Assembly: GCF_000986785.1 (NCBI RefSeq)
Contig: NZ_LAYY01000006.1
Coordinates: forward strand, 124,001-188,000
Direction of reading: 5' to 3'
DNA: 64,000 bases
Origin: Mesobacillus campisalis
Lineage (GTDB): Bacteria > Bacillota > Bacilli > Bacillales > Cytobacillaceae
Part shown: positions 43,406 through 52,588 of the stretch, piece after piece
Position numbering within the stretch: position 1 is the stretch's first letter
Layout: each line of letters opens with the position of its first letter
Made by a program: the position numbers and the translations under genes
The notes under the pieces: model-generated
Told to the model about the DNA's origin: nothing
The model's database searches: none
The model's input: only the letters and a program-made list of their open reading frames with translations

Positions 43406-44947
43406 TTATAATAGTTTTTTTATCAGTTTTTTTATCAGGCTTTTGGCAGTCAGTTTTTGCCTTTTAAGGCTGAGGTTTCCATTGTTTGTCCGGTAAACAG
43501 ATGAAAAAGCAATCCCATCTGTGAGAATGGAAGGAGATTTGGCAGACGGGTGAAGCCGCACTCGGGCAGGAAGGTGCCGCCCGGAATCCCCGATAGAGTA
43601 GTATACATCGTAGACCGTTGCATTCTTTTCTAAAGGGAAAAGACCTGGATCAAGCTCGACGTTTATAATTTGTCTCTCGAAAGGATAGACACTGCCATCC
43701 CCCTGAGGCTTTGCCGAAAAGGCCAAGCGTAAGTTTGAAGAATGGCTGTCCCGGCTTGCCGCATAAAGCATCCCGTTAACAGGCATGCTTGCCTTCGGGA
43801 CAGTCAATTCTCCTTCCAGCATCCATTTGGAAGGGTCCGTTTTGACACTCCTGATTACAACCACAGGCTTTAAGAAAGGGGTAACATCATATTGCTGCTG
43901 CTCTCCCTGGAGGATAAATCTCATCCCATCCTGCCTTACAATGGGGGAGGTCTCCGTATTTGTATGCATTTGCGAGAATAGCTGCAAATCCCTAAAACGG
44001 CCTTTTGTCAGCATTTCATATAGCAGCTTTTCTTTGTTGGGCAGCCTTTCCGCCGTGCTCTCCGGAATTTGTTTCAGGAAGGAAAGAACCATCTGCTCCC
44101 ATTCCGCCCTTTCCTGTTGAGGGACTAATTCATATTTGATTGCATGCAGCCGCAGTACATCCAGGAGGGCTTTCAAGTCATGTTCCGCTTCGATTCTATC
44201 ATTCGCGCCTGTCTCTGCCAGCCATCCCCGGTTTTGGAGAAGCGCATTGAGGCGGTCCCTCGTGTTTTCCAGCTTCATCTGCTGCTGGGTGATCGAGGGA
44301 CTGTCCTCGCCTTCACGGACACGCCATAAATAGACTGGCTTGCTGGTTACCGCAATTTTATCTGCGAGAACGGCCCCTCTCAGGGTAAAAGCAAGATCTT
44401 CGTAGTATTTGCCTACGGTGAAATTCAGGCCATGCTTGATGAGGAAATCCCGCCGCCATAATTTATTGCAGGCAATGCTGTCCTGCAGCAGCTCGGGATG
44501 TTCCAGCAGGGAAGTGGCTTCACTTTTTTCATAAAGGTTAAACTCTTTATGCCTGACTGGAACATAGCGGCGCTCCTCGGTTAACCGGTGAACCTTTCCC
44601 ACTGCAAAATCGGCGTTGGCGGCTTCCGCTGATTCCACCAGGGTTTTAATGGCACCAGAAGGCACCAGGTCATCAGAATCCAGAAAGAATACATATTCAC
44701 CGCTGCTGAGGGAGATGCCCCGGTTTCGGGTATACCCAAGGCCATGGTTTTCTTGAGCAAAGGGTCTGACCCTGGAATCCTTTTCGGCAAACTTCCGGAT
44801 GATTTCCTCACTATCATCGGGAGATCCATCATTGATGACAATCAGCTCCAGCTGCTCATAGTCTTGCCCGAGAATGGAATTCAGGCAATCTTCAAGGTAG
44901 GAAGCAGCATTATAAACAGGAATAACGACTGATACTAATTTAGGCAT
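43406..44947 (-). CDS. GT2 glycosyltransferase with C-terminal beta domain
   Basis: A 513-residue protein. GT2 domain at 1-215: VSVVIPVYNAASYLEDCLNS, ELIVINDGSPDDSEEI, the metal motif FLDSDD (about 90-95), and GKYYEDLAFT with an acidic base. A helical part follows (220-320), then a beta-rich domain (about 340-490) like those fused to GgaA/GgaB and TarQ-type wall polymer enzymes. Its basic end (KSLIKKLIKKLL) may bind the membrane. It should add a sugar to wall teichoic acid. It lies downstream of the bifunctional enzyme gene but has its own terminator. Confidence 0.85.
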   Translation of the reverse strand: MPKLVSVVIPVYNAASYLEDCLNSILGQDYEQLELIVINDGSPDDSEEIIRKFAEKDSRVRPFAQENHGLGYTRNRGISLSSGEYVFFLDSDDLVPSGAIKTLVESAEAANADFAVGKVHRLTEERRYVPVRHKEFNLYEKSEATSLLEHPELLQDSIACNKLWRRDFLIKHGLNFTVGKYYEDLAFTLRGAVLADKIAVTSKPVYLWRVREGEDSPSITQQQMKLENTRDRLNALLQNRGWLAETGANDRIEAEHDLKALLDVLRLHAIKYELVPQQERAEWEQMVLSFLKQIPESTAERLPNKEKLLYEMLTKGRFRDLQLFSQMHTNTETSPIVRQDGMRFILQGEQQQYDVTPFLKPVVVIRSVKTDPSKWMLEGELTVPKASMPVNGMLYAASRDSHSSNLRLAFSAKPQGDGSVYPFERQIINVELDPGLFPLEKNATVYDVYYSIGDSGRHLPARVRLHPSAKSPSILTDGIAFSSVYRTNNGNLSLKRQKLTAKSLIKKLIKKLL

Positions 44948-44975
44948 TGTCCCGCCTCCAATCTCTTATAGAAGG

Positions 44976-45002
44976 AAAAAGAGCTGCAGGATGTGCAACT
45001 CT
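44976..45002. terminator. Terminator of the bifunctional transferase gene
   Basis: AGAGCTGCA and TGCAACTCT pair with one G-T wobble. The preceding AAAAA gives a T-run on the minus strand after the gene ending at 45015. Confidence 0.7.
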
Positions 45003-45014
45003 CTTTTCCAATGT

Positions 45015-47684
45015 TTACTTAAAGACTTCATCGATGACCTTCTGCGCCGCGTTTCCGTCCTCAACAACGCCAAATTGTGCAGAGAATCGTTCCAACTCCT
45101 GCTGATAACTGCCTAGTTTTTCAGGATGGCTGAGGAAATCATAGACTTCCTCAATGGTCCTGCATACCGGGCCAGGTGCTTTTTCCTCAAGGCTGAAATA
45201 CGTTCCTCTTCTTGAAACATATTCCTCCAGGTCATAGCAGTAAAGAATAATCGGCCGCTTCAGCAGGGCATAATCAAACATGACAGAAGAGTAATCGGTT
45301 ATCAGCAAGTCGGATATCAGATATAGCTCCTGAATATCCTGGTAGTTGGATGCATTGATAATATTGGCTGGCAAATTATGCTGTGAAATCATATTCGACA
45401 GCAAATAATGCAGACGCAATAGCACGATGGAATCTTGTCCAATTTTCCCGCTGAGCGTTTGGATATCTTCCAGTGTTTTCTGGAATGAATTTGGATCCCA
45501 GTCGCGGAAGGTAGGCGCAAAAAGAATTACTTTCTTTCCTGCGGGAATGCGCAGGGAAGATTTGGCTTTTTCAATTATTTCCGGCGGCTGCTTCAACAAT
45601 AAATCGTTTCTGGGATAGCCGGTTTCCAGGATTTCACCAGGATAGCGGAAGGCCCTCCGGAAAATCTCCGTGCTGTAAGGGTTTGGAGAAATAAAATAGT
45701 CCCAGGCTTTCGTTTGGGTTTTCAGCCTTTTCAGCTCTGTTTCGCTTGGCCGGGTTTTCTGGTCATACCCCATCTTTTTTAATGGAGTCCCATGCCAGGT
45801 TTGGACATATACCTGATCTTTTCTCTTTTTTGCCAGGTGGGCAATCCCCTGATTATCAACCCAAAACTTGGAACGAACGAGATAATAGTAATGCTGCAGG
45901 CTGTGTTTTTTCACTTTGATGGCCGGGCCTGGAATATCCACTTTCCCGGGCTGCTCAAGAGACCAGATGTATTTGTATTTCTTGCCGGCTTCAAGCATTT
46001 GTTCATAAATATATTTGGGGCTGTCACTGTATTGTTTGCCCATATGGCTTTCAAATAGCACCCAATCAGAGCGTACAGGGAGCTTTCGGTACAGGTTTTT
46101 AAGGTAATTTGCAAACGGCGTATCAAGGATGCTGTTCCTTTTGGCCGTTGCTGTATTCCTTCTCCGCTCGTATGCCCATTTTAGCTGATCCCACGTTTTT
46201 AAAGGCTCCACCTTTACTGCGAATGAATTCTTTTGGTTAATGAACAATGACTTGGAAAGAGTGCTGTTCTCCACCTTTGTGTTAGGCAGCTCTTCAATCA
46301 TTCCCCGTTTGACAAGCCGTTTATGGACGTTGCCCTGGTGGCTCACATATAAAGATAGATAGTAATTGCCAGGAGATACATCATTCAGGGAAAACTGGAT
46401 CAGGCCGCTTTCGGACATCGCGCCTTGGACTCGCTCTCCTGTCTGCCGGTTCTTTAAACCCCATTTATACGTAAGGGAAGAGCTGGCAACAGAATTCATT
46501 AAAGCCTTTGCCCTAAAAGATAAACGGTCTTCAGTCAGCTGGATTTCCGAGAGCGTAAAGTCAATCTCCGGCTGATTTATGCCAAGGAATTTTTCATGCT
46601 GGTTACCTGGCAGGCTAGGACGAAAATAATACTGTCTGCCAATGGCATACACTCGCTCTTGCTTTGTGGGCAAGCCATTGATATAGGCGACATAATCCTC
46701 AAACGCTTCCCTGTCCCCGATATAAAGCAGATAATACAGGATGCGCTCCCGTTCGGGAAGTTTGATGAAGGCATATTCATCCATCGCTTCATGCATGTAT
46801 TCATGAATCAGCAGATGGAACTGCTGCCTGTATTCTTCATCAAACAGGAGATAATCATTGGTGTATAGTTTCAGGTCATGGCGCAGAAATTTATTGTTTT
46901 TGTTATGCTGATACAGCACGTCTCCATTCTCGCGCAGGAATTCATCAAACATCCGGTGGGCGATAATCCGGTTTCTGAAGTTGTCAAATTCAAACCGGCG
47001 GTTGGTAATCGACTTTGCATCGGCGTTTTCAACGACCCGCCAGTAATAAACAGGTTCGGGTATAAAGCTAATGGAGCCGGCCAGGAAATAGGCTTTCCCT
47101 GTAAAAATGATATCTTCGTAATGGATTCCTTCCGGAAAACGCAGCTTATGCTTGTCAAGGAATGACCGTTTGTAAATCTTGTTTACGGACAAGCTGTCAA
47201 ACAGCAGCATGCTGAACTCGCGAATGTTGATGTTCGTCCGTTCGACGGAATAAATTTGCTTGTGGTACCAAATTTCGTATGTGTTGGTTCTAATCACCTG
47301 TCCGCCGACAAAGTCGGAGTCTGTCCGTTCAATCGCGGCAACCATCTTTTCGCAGGCATCCACCGTATACCAGTCATCCCCGTCAAGAAACATCACGTAT
47401 TCTCCCGTTGTATGGGCAATCCCTGTATTCCGGGGGGTACTGCACCCGCCGCTGTTTTCCTCCAGGTGAATGGCCTTGAATGTTGGCTTGTCCGCCACAA
47501 AGCGGTCAATCAGCTCACCCGTCCGGTCGGAAGAATAATCATTGACTACTACTACTTCCATGTCATCAAATGTCTGTTCATGAAGAGACTCCAAAGCTTC
47601 CTCAATATATAGCTCATTGTTAAATGCGATGACAACGACCGAGAGTTTAGGATTGGATTGTTCTTTAGGCACGTTCCTTAACAT
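45015..47684 (-). CDS. Bifunctional GT2 / CDP-glycerol glycerophosphotransferase (GgaB/TagF-like)
   Basis: About 889 residues from ATG 47684, chosen because GGGAGG lies just upstream (the frame extends 21 codons further, to 47747). N-terminal GT2 domain (LSVVVIAFNNELYIEEALES, VVVVNDYSSDRT, MFLDGDDWY). A beta-rich linker, then a C-terminal Glyphos_transf domain (about 545-885) with VQTWHGTPLKKMG, VILFAPTFRDW and LITDYSSVMFDYALLKRPI. This is the layout of enzymes building teichoic acids with alternating sugar and polyol phosphate, such as GgaB. It suggests a poly(glycosyl glycerol phosphate) backbone here. It overlaps the preceding GT4 gene by 20 bases. Confidence 0.9.
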   Translation of the reverse strand: MLRNVPKEQSNPKLSVVVIAFNNELYIEEALESLHEQTFDDMEVVVVNDYSSDRTGELIDRFVADKPTFKAIHLEENSGGCSTPRNTGIAHTTGEYVMFLDGDDWYTVDACEKMVAAIERTDSDFVGGQVIRTNTYEIWYHKQIYSVERTNINIREFSMLLFDSLSVNKIYKRSFLDKHKLRFPEGIHYEDIIFTGKAYFLAGSISFIPEPVYYWRVVENADAKSITNRRFEFDNFRNRIIAHRMFDEFLRENGDVLYQHNKNNKFLRHDLKLYTNDYLLFDEEYRQQFHLLIHEYMHEAMDEYAFIKLPERERILYYLLYIGDREAFEDYVAYINGLPTKQERVYAIGRQYYFRPSLPGNQHEKFLGINQPEIDFTLSEIQLTEDRLSFRAKALMNSVASSSLTYKWGLKNRQTGERVQGAMSESGLIQFSLNDVSPGNYYLSLYVSHQGNVHKRLVKRGMIEELPNTKVENSTLSKSLFINQKNSFAVKVEPLKTWDQLKWAYERRRNTATAKRNSILDTPFANYLKNLYRKLPVRSDWVLFESHMGKQYSDSPKYIYEQMLEAGKKYKYIWSLEQPGKVDIPGPAIKVKKHSLQHYYYLVRSKFWVDNQGIAHLAKKRKDQVYVQTWHGTPLKKMGYDQKTRPSETELKRLKTQTKAWDYFISPNPYSTEIFRRAFRYPGEILETGYPRNDLLLKQPPEIIEKAKSSLRIPAGKKVILFAPTFRDWDPNSFQKTLEDIQTLSGKIGQDSIVLLRLHYLLSNMISQHNLPANIINASNYQDIQELYLISDLLITDYSSVMFDYALLKRPIILYCYDLEEYVSRRGTYFSLEEKAPGPVCRTIEEVYDFLSHPEKLGSYQQELERFSAQFGVVEDGNAAQKVIDEVFK

Positions 47685-48849
47685 GTTGTTGTCCTCCCAG
47701 TTCGTCAAAAAGGTCATACCACTGATTCTTAATGGTTTCGTTCTCAAATCTCATGCTGGTTATGAAGGCATGCTCACTGAATTCGGAAAACATGGCAGGG
47801 TCGGATGCAAGCCTCCTGATTTGGCGCGACAGCACAGGCACATCCCCGACCGGAGTAATAAACCCGCTCTTATAGTCATCCACAATCTCGCGAATTCCCG
47901 GCGCACAGTCGGTGGATATGCATGGGAGGCCGCAGGATTGTGCTTCAATCAGGGACATAGGCAGCCCTTCCGCCTTGGAGGAAAGGACAAAAAAGCTTGA
48001 TGAGGACAAGGCAGATTGTATATCCTTTGTCTGTCCCTTCAAAATCACCCGGTTATCCATTCCAAGGATGCTGATCAGGTTCTGCAATGATTCTTTCGCA
48101 GGACCCTCTCCGTATATATGTACTTGCCATTCAGGTAGATCGCTGGCAACCCGGGCAAACGCCTCGATAAGGACATCAAAGCCTTTATCGTCGACAAGCC
48201 TGCCAGTTGAAACAATTGTTTTATTCCGATATAGCTTATCGGCGGCAACCTGAGCCCGGAACGGAGATGGGTTGTACATCACGCCCACATTTGGAAAGCC
48301 CCGGCTTTCAAAATGGTCAGCATCCTTCCCGGTAAGAAGCAGGAACTTGGAAACCTGGCGATAATACTTGAGGATCCGTTTATATCTAAGCGAATTTTTG
48401 GCCGCGATATAGCTTTCATGGCTTTGCCCGATCACTTTAATATTTGGCCGGTAAAGAAGAGGCTGAAGCCATTGCATACCCCAAACCTGGACAACGATCA
48501 CAAACACTTCTTCGCTCCCGTACTGGTCAAAGAATCTCCCAACATCCTTACGGCGCCTGGAAAGCTGGATTCGCCGGTTGATTTCGGAAGCTACCGTTTT
48601 TAGTTTTAATGATTTCAGATTGGGAGAAATCGCCTTTGGCAAGGTTGCACGGTAGTCATCCTTATGCAGAACCGTAACCGGTATGTTTTTTGAAAAATAG
48701 CTTGGGGCATCTTTTTGCTCATTAATGCTCAAGACGGCCACATGGTGTCCGTCTTGAACGAAATCATCTGCCAGAATGGAGGCAACACGCTGCGCGCCCC
48801 CGTGGCCGTTATATTCATTTAACACAAAAACAATGTTTTTTTTAGGCAT
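47665..48849 (-). CDS. GT4 glycosyltransferase of the teichoic acid operon
   Basis: A 394-residue GT-B enzyme. Acceptor-side NEYNGHGGAQRVASILADDF near the start, donor-side IVSTGRLVDDKGFDVLIEAF and the E-x7-E block PMSLIEAQSCGLPCISTDC. Most likely it adds a hexose or GlcNAc to teichoic acid, as TagE does, but TagE itself is longer and differs in motif detail, so I give no symbol. It begins five bases after the tagH-type gene in the same operon and overlaps the next gene. Confidence 0.85.
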   Translation of the reverse strand: MPKKNIVFVLNEYNGHGGAQRVASILADDFVQDGHHVAVLSINEQKDAPSYFSKNIPVTVLHKDDYRATLPKAISPNLKSLKLKTVASEINRRIQLSRRRKDVGRFFDQYGSEEVFVIVVQVWGMQWLQPLLYRPNIKVIGQSHESYIAAKNSLRYKRILKYYRQVSKFLLLTGKDADHFESRGFPNVGVMYNPSPFRAQVAADKLYRNKTIVSTGRLVDDKGFDVLIEAFARVASDLPEWQVHIYGEGPAKESLQNLISILGMDNRVILKGQTKDIQSALSSSSFFVLSSKAEGLPMSLIEAQSCGLPCISTDCAPGIREIVDDYKSGFITPVGDVPVLSRQIRRLASDPAMFSEFSEHAFITSMRFENETIKNQWYDLFDELGGQQHVKERA

Positions 48850-48854
48850 ACTGT

Positions 48855-50525
48855 TTATTGCTCCTCGTATCCGTGATTCCTTACCTCCAGTTTGAGGTAC
48901 TTGGATCCTGTCTTGATCTCGATTTCACGATCACCGATTATCTTTGTTTCTGAAGGGTATTCTTTTCCTTTAGAAGCCCATACCAAAATTAAAAACTCAT
49001 GGTAAGGATCGTTTTTCATCACGTAAGTCAATTTGCTTTCATACTGACCTGGCTCAAGTTTGCTTAGGTCGATGACGGCATTGAACTGTGAGTAATTGTA
49101 ATTCTTCCCCTGCGGATTGAAAGCCTGGTTCTCCGTAATTTCTTCCGTTTCGTTCATGGAAGCAGGATAGGTTTTTTGTTCAAAGGTTTCCATGTTCACC
49201 AGGTGCAGGCTGACAGAAACGTCACTTGCTGTTTTGGTTTCATAGCCTCTGATAAAGGCGACTCCTTCTACATGGAGGAGATTGCCTTCAAACCACATTT
49301 TGTTCACCTGCTGCTGGACTTTGTCATGATTGTCCACCACAAGGTTTAACTGGCTGGCTGCAACCTGCATTTTATATAAAAACCTGCCGCTCGTTTGCTC
49401 CTGGCTGTCACTGTCCATTTTAGTGAAGGCGCCGGAACGGAGGGGAAATTCTGTCCATTGATTTTCTTCGTTCCTGTACCGGACCGAAAACACAAATGAC
49501 CCTGGCTTTAGTAGCCCGGCGAGTTGATTCTCAGTGACGGTAGCAGAAAAGCCGGCGTGTTTTTTTACGCTCTCGGGCAGGGAAGAGGAGCCTTCATAAG
49601 GAGCGGGAGACAACGGTATGGAACGATATTCGCCTGTGCGCTTGTCCCGCAGCAACAGTTCAAAGGATTTGGCCTCAGTTTCATTCTTGCCATATAAATA
49701 ACCGCCAACCTGAACGGAATAGCCATTTTCGGTCATTGTTGCACTAACCTGCTCAATGGCATGGATGAATTGCAGTTCTGATTTAATGGCCTCAATGGTT
49801 CTTCTTCCGGCCATAAAATCATTGTAAATGGAACCCACGAGTTTTGAATCTCCATAGGTAATCAATTCTCCCTGGTGAATCCAGGCAGCTTTTGAACAAA
49901 AGGATTCAACGGCATTCGGGTCATGGCTGACAAAGATGATTGTCTTGCCTTGTTCCTTAAATTGGTTCATCTTATTCATGCATTTGGCCCTGAACATGGA
50001 ATCACCCACCGCAAGTGCTTCATCGACGATCAGGATATCAGGGTCAACATTTACTGATATGGCAAAACCCAGCTTTGCCTTCATCCCGGCTGAGTAATTT
50101 TTGACCGGCTGGTTTATAAATTCCCCTAATTCCGAGAATTCTATAATGTCATCTACCTTTTCCAGCATCTCATCTTTTGTATAGCCCAAAAGAATGCCTT
50201 TCATGAAGATATTTTCATAGCCGGTAAGCTCGGCATCAATCCCCGAACTTACATCGAGAAAGACTAGGGAACCATTTACACTCACTTTGCCGGACGTTGG
50301 GTCGGCAATCCCGGTGATAATCTTTAACAGAGTAGATTTACCCGAACCGTTTTTTCCTAAAACGCCAATGGCCTCGCCTTTTGGAAAGTCGAGGCTAAAA
50401 TCTTTAAGGGCCAGAAATTCCTTGTGAAGTTTTTTCCTTGAAACGACTTCTTTAATCGGGCCCCACTTATCTTCATATAATTTGTATTTTTTGGTCAGAT
50501 GTTCGACACTGACTGCGACACTCAT
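48855..50525 (-). CDS. tagH: Teichoic acid export ATPase with Wzt-like C-terminal domain
   Basis: A 556-residue ATPase: Walker A GKNGSGKST (56-64), signature NYSAGMKAKLGF, Walker B ILIVDEAL, then a C-terminal region (about 245-556) made of two beta-sandwich-like parts and no transmembrane helix. In Wzt proteins a C-terminal beta domain recognises the finished polymer before export; here it may do the same. The other TagH in the window has a membrane helix instead. It pairs with the permease gene 24 bases upstream. Symbol by pathway position, moderate certainty. Confidence 0.85.
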   Translation of the reverse strand: MSVAVSVEHLTKKYKLYEDKWGPIKEVVSRKKLHKEFLALKDFSLDFPKGEAIGVLGKNGSGKSTLLKIITGIADPTSGKVSVNGSLVFLDVSSGIDAELTGYENIFMKGILLGYTKDEMLEKVDDIIEFSELGEFINQPVKNYSAGMKAKLGFAISVNVDPDILIVDEALAVGDSMFRAKCMNKMNQFKEQGKTIIFVSHDPNAVESFCSKAAWIHQGELITYGDSKLVGSIYNDFMAGRRTIEAIKSELQFIHAIEQVSATMTENGYSVQVGGYLYGKNETEAKSFELLLRDKRTGEYRSIPLSPAPYEGSSSLPESVKKHAGFSATVTENQLAGLLKPGSFVFSVRYRNEENQWTEFPLRSGAFTKMDSDSQEQTSGRFLYKMQVAASQLNLVVDNHDKVQQQVNKMWFEGNLLHVEGVAFIRGYETKTASDVSVSLHLVNMETFEQKTYPASMNETEEITENQAFNPQGKNYNYSQFNAVIDLSKLEPGQYESKLTYVMKNDPYHEFLILVWASKGKEYPSETKIIGDREIEIKTGSKYLKLEVRNHGYEEQ

Positions 50526-50549
50526 AACTTTTCCGCCTTTCGCGACACG

Positions 50550-51341
50550 TTACAATATATCAAGGAATATTGGCTTCATTCGCTTGTACAGGTAATTCCC
50601 CAGGATAAGGAGCAGGAAAACAACCACCCAAAAATACAAGGTATATAGAGGCTGTTCCCAAAAGCCGACCTTGAAGAAGACTGAATCCCGATAGCCCTGG
50701 ACAATATAGTGGAACGGGTTCAGCTTGATGATCGCCGCATATTTCCCCAGATTGTCAATGGACCAGAAAATGGGCGTCATCCAGAACAGGAAGACAAGAA
50801 CGGTATCCAAAAAGCGCCCAAAGTCCTTGCTGATGGCAACCAGCGGGGCTGTGACCGACCCGAGTCCAAGCAGGAGCATCAAGGCGGCAAAGTCATAATA
50901 CAGGATCTGCAGCCAATAGGCCGAGAATGAATCCACCGTAAAAGCCATCACCACAAGCATGACCACAAGCAGAATCAGGTGCATATAGTAGTTATACAAA
51001 ATCTGGACAGCTGGCAGGACCGCGATTGGAAAGGGTGTATTTTTAATCAGGCTGCGCTTGCTCCGGAACGATTTGTTCGATGACCGGAAGCCATCGTTCA
51101 GCATAAACCAGGCCACCATGCCAATTGCCAGCCATGCGAAGAAGGGAGCGCCATCGACTGGCCTCCCCGCCCGGGCTCCGATACTGAAGACAAACCAGAA
51201 TACCGCAATCCGCATCAGCGGATTGACAAGTCCCCATGCAAACCCTAAAAGGGTGCCAGCATATTCCCGTTTCATTTCGTGTAAGGATAGAGTGTGGACC
51301 ATCCGGCGACGAGTCCACAATTCCTTGTATACATCAAACAT
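50550..51341 (-). CDS. tagG: Teichoic acid export permease TagG
   Basis: A 263-residue ABC-2 permease with six helices: MKREYAGTLLGFAWGLVNPL near the start, WFVFSIGARAG, AWFMLNDGFRSSNKSF and the late IIKLNPFHYIVQGYRDS. It is paralogous to the permease at 33693, sharing the same landmarks. The composition is that of the host genome. It is encoded in the galE-tagG-tagH-GT4-GgaB-like operon, so it presumably exports the main wall teichoic acid. Confidence 0.9.
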   Translation of the reverse strand: MFDVYKELWTRRRMVHTLSLHEMKREYAGTLLGFAWGLVNPLMRIAVFWFVFSIGARAGRPVDGAPFFAWLAIGMVAWFMLNDGFRSSNKSFRSKRSLIKNTPFPIAVLPAVQILYNYYMHLILLVVMLVVMAFTVDSFSAYWLQILYYDFAALMLLLGLGSVTAPLVAISKDFGRFLDTVLVFLFWMTPIFWSIDNLGKYAAIIKLNPFHYIVQGYRDSVFFKVGFWEQPLYTLYFWVVVFLLLILGNYLYKRMKPIFLDIL

Positions 51342-51373
51342 AAATTTTCTCCTTCGGTTGGCAAATAGGGGAC

Positions 51374-52384
51374 TTACTCAAATCCATTTGGATTCTGGCT
51401 TTGCCATCTCCATGAATCTTCGCACATATCCTGCAGGTTCTTTTCTGCACGCCATCCCAAAAGCTTTTCTGCTTTTTCCGGATCAGCGTAGCAAACGCCG
51501 ATATCTCCAGGGCGGCGGTCCACTATTTGATAAGGGATTTTCTTTCCAGCGACAGAACTGACAGCATCCACCAATTCAAGGACACTGTAACCTGCGCCAG
51601 TTCCGAGGTTGAATGTTTCGATTCCTTCGTTCTTTTCCAAATATTCAAGGGCTTTCAGATGGCCTTTTACAAGGTCGACGACATGGATATAGTCGCGGAC
51701 GCCTGTGCCATCATGTGTTTCATAGTCGTTTCCGAAAACAGAAAGCTGTTCCCGTTTGCCAATGGCAACTTGTGTAATGTATGGCATCAGGTTATTGGGA
51801 ATGCCATTAGGGTTTTCTCCGATCCTTCCGCTTTCATGAGCGCCAATTGGATTGAAATAGCGAAGCAATGCGATACGCCATGAAGAATCAGACACATGCA
51901 AGTCGCGCAGGATTTCTTCAATCATCAGTTTGGTGCGTCCATAAGGGTTGGTCGCCGATAATGGGAAGGACTCATCAATTGGAACACGCTCCGGATGTCC
52001 ATAGACCGTTGCCGAAGAGCTGAATACCATCTTTTTGACATTGTGTTTCGCCATTACTTCACAAAGGATAATCGTTCCTGTCAAATTATTGTGGTAATAC
52101 TTTAATGGGATGGAAACAGATTCCCCAACGGCCTTTAAGCCGGCAAAGTGCATGACAGCATCAAATTTATGGGTTTCAAACAGCTTATCCAAGGAATCGC
52201 GGTCAAGCAAGTCATATTGATAAAATGGGAATTCCTTTCCTGTAAGCTCTTTAACTCGATTAATGGATTCCATTTGGCTGTTTGACAAGTTATCAACAAT
52301 CACAATCTCATATCCATTGTTTAAAAGTTCTACGGCCGCGTGGCTGCCAATGTAGCCAGCGCCTCCTGTTACCAAAATTTTCAT
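51374..52384 (-). CDS. galE: UDP-glucose 4-epimerase
   Basis: A 336-residue extended SDR enzyme. NAD motif [15 protein letters not shown] at 7-21, catalytic Ser in [12 protein letters not shown], and the Tyr-x3-Lys pair in [13 protein letters not shown]. It interconverts UDP-Glc/UDP-Gal or UDP-GlcNAc/UDP-GalNAc and probably supplies a galacto-configured sugar to the teichoic acid transferases encoded downstream. First gene of the operon: a TATAAT-like -10 reads on the minus strand at 52481-52486, about 100 bases upstream. Confidence 0.93.
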   Translation of the reverse strand: MKILVTGGAGYIGSHAAVELLNNGYEIVIVDNLSNSQMESINRVKELTGKEFPFYQYDLLDRDSLDKLFETHKFDAVMHFAGLKAVGESVSIPLKYYHNNLTGTIILCEVMAKHNVKKMVFSSSATVYGHPERVPIDESFPLSATNPYGRTKLMIEEILRDLHVSDSSWRIALLRYFNPIGAHESGRIGENPNGIPNNLMPYITQVAIGKREQLSVFGNDYETHDGTGVRDYIHVVDLVKGHLKALEYLEKNEGIETFNLGTGAGYSVLELVDAVSSVAGKKIPYQIVDRRPGDIGVCYADPEKAEKLLGWRAEKNLQDMCEDSWRWQSQNPNGFE

Positions 52385-52558
52385 GACGATACCTCTCCCT
52401 GAAAAGTTTTAAGCGGAGAATGATTTCATTCACCTTTGTCGAAGTTTGCAGCTTTTTGTTCTTGGCGTTAAGCAACTATAATTATACCCAAATTGGGGAG
52501 ATAAAAATAGTTTGACAACCTCATTCCATTAACCGGATGTCGAGACATCCAGATACAG

Positions 52559-52588
52559 AAAGGAGCCCTTATAAGATAAGGGCCCTTT
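52559..52588. terminator. Terminator at the end of tagB
   Basis: GGAGCCCTTAT pairs with ATAAGGGCCC (one bulge) around a short loop immediately beyond the tagB stop codon. Confidence 0.65.

Noticed and set aside
47685-47747. 21-codon extension of the bifunctional transferase
   Set aside because: ATG 47684 has a good GGGAGG site within this stretch, and the family domain starts shortly after it.
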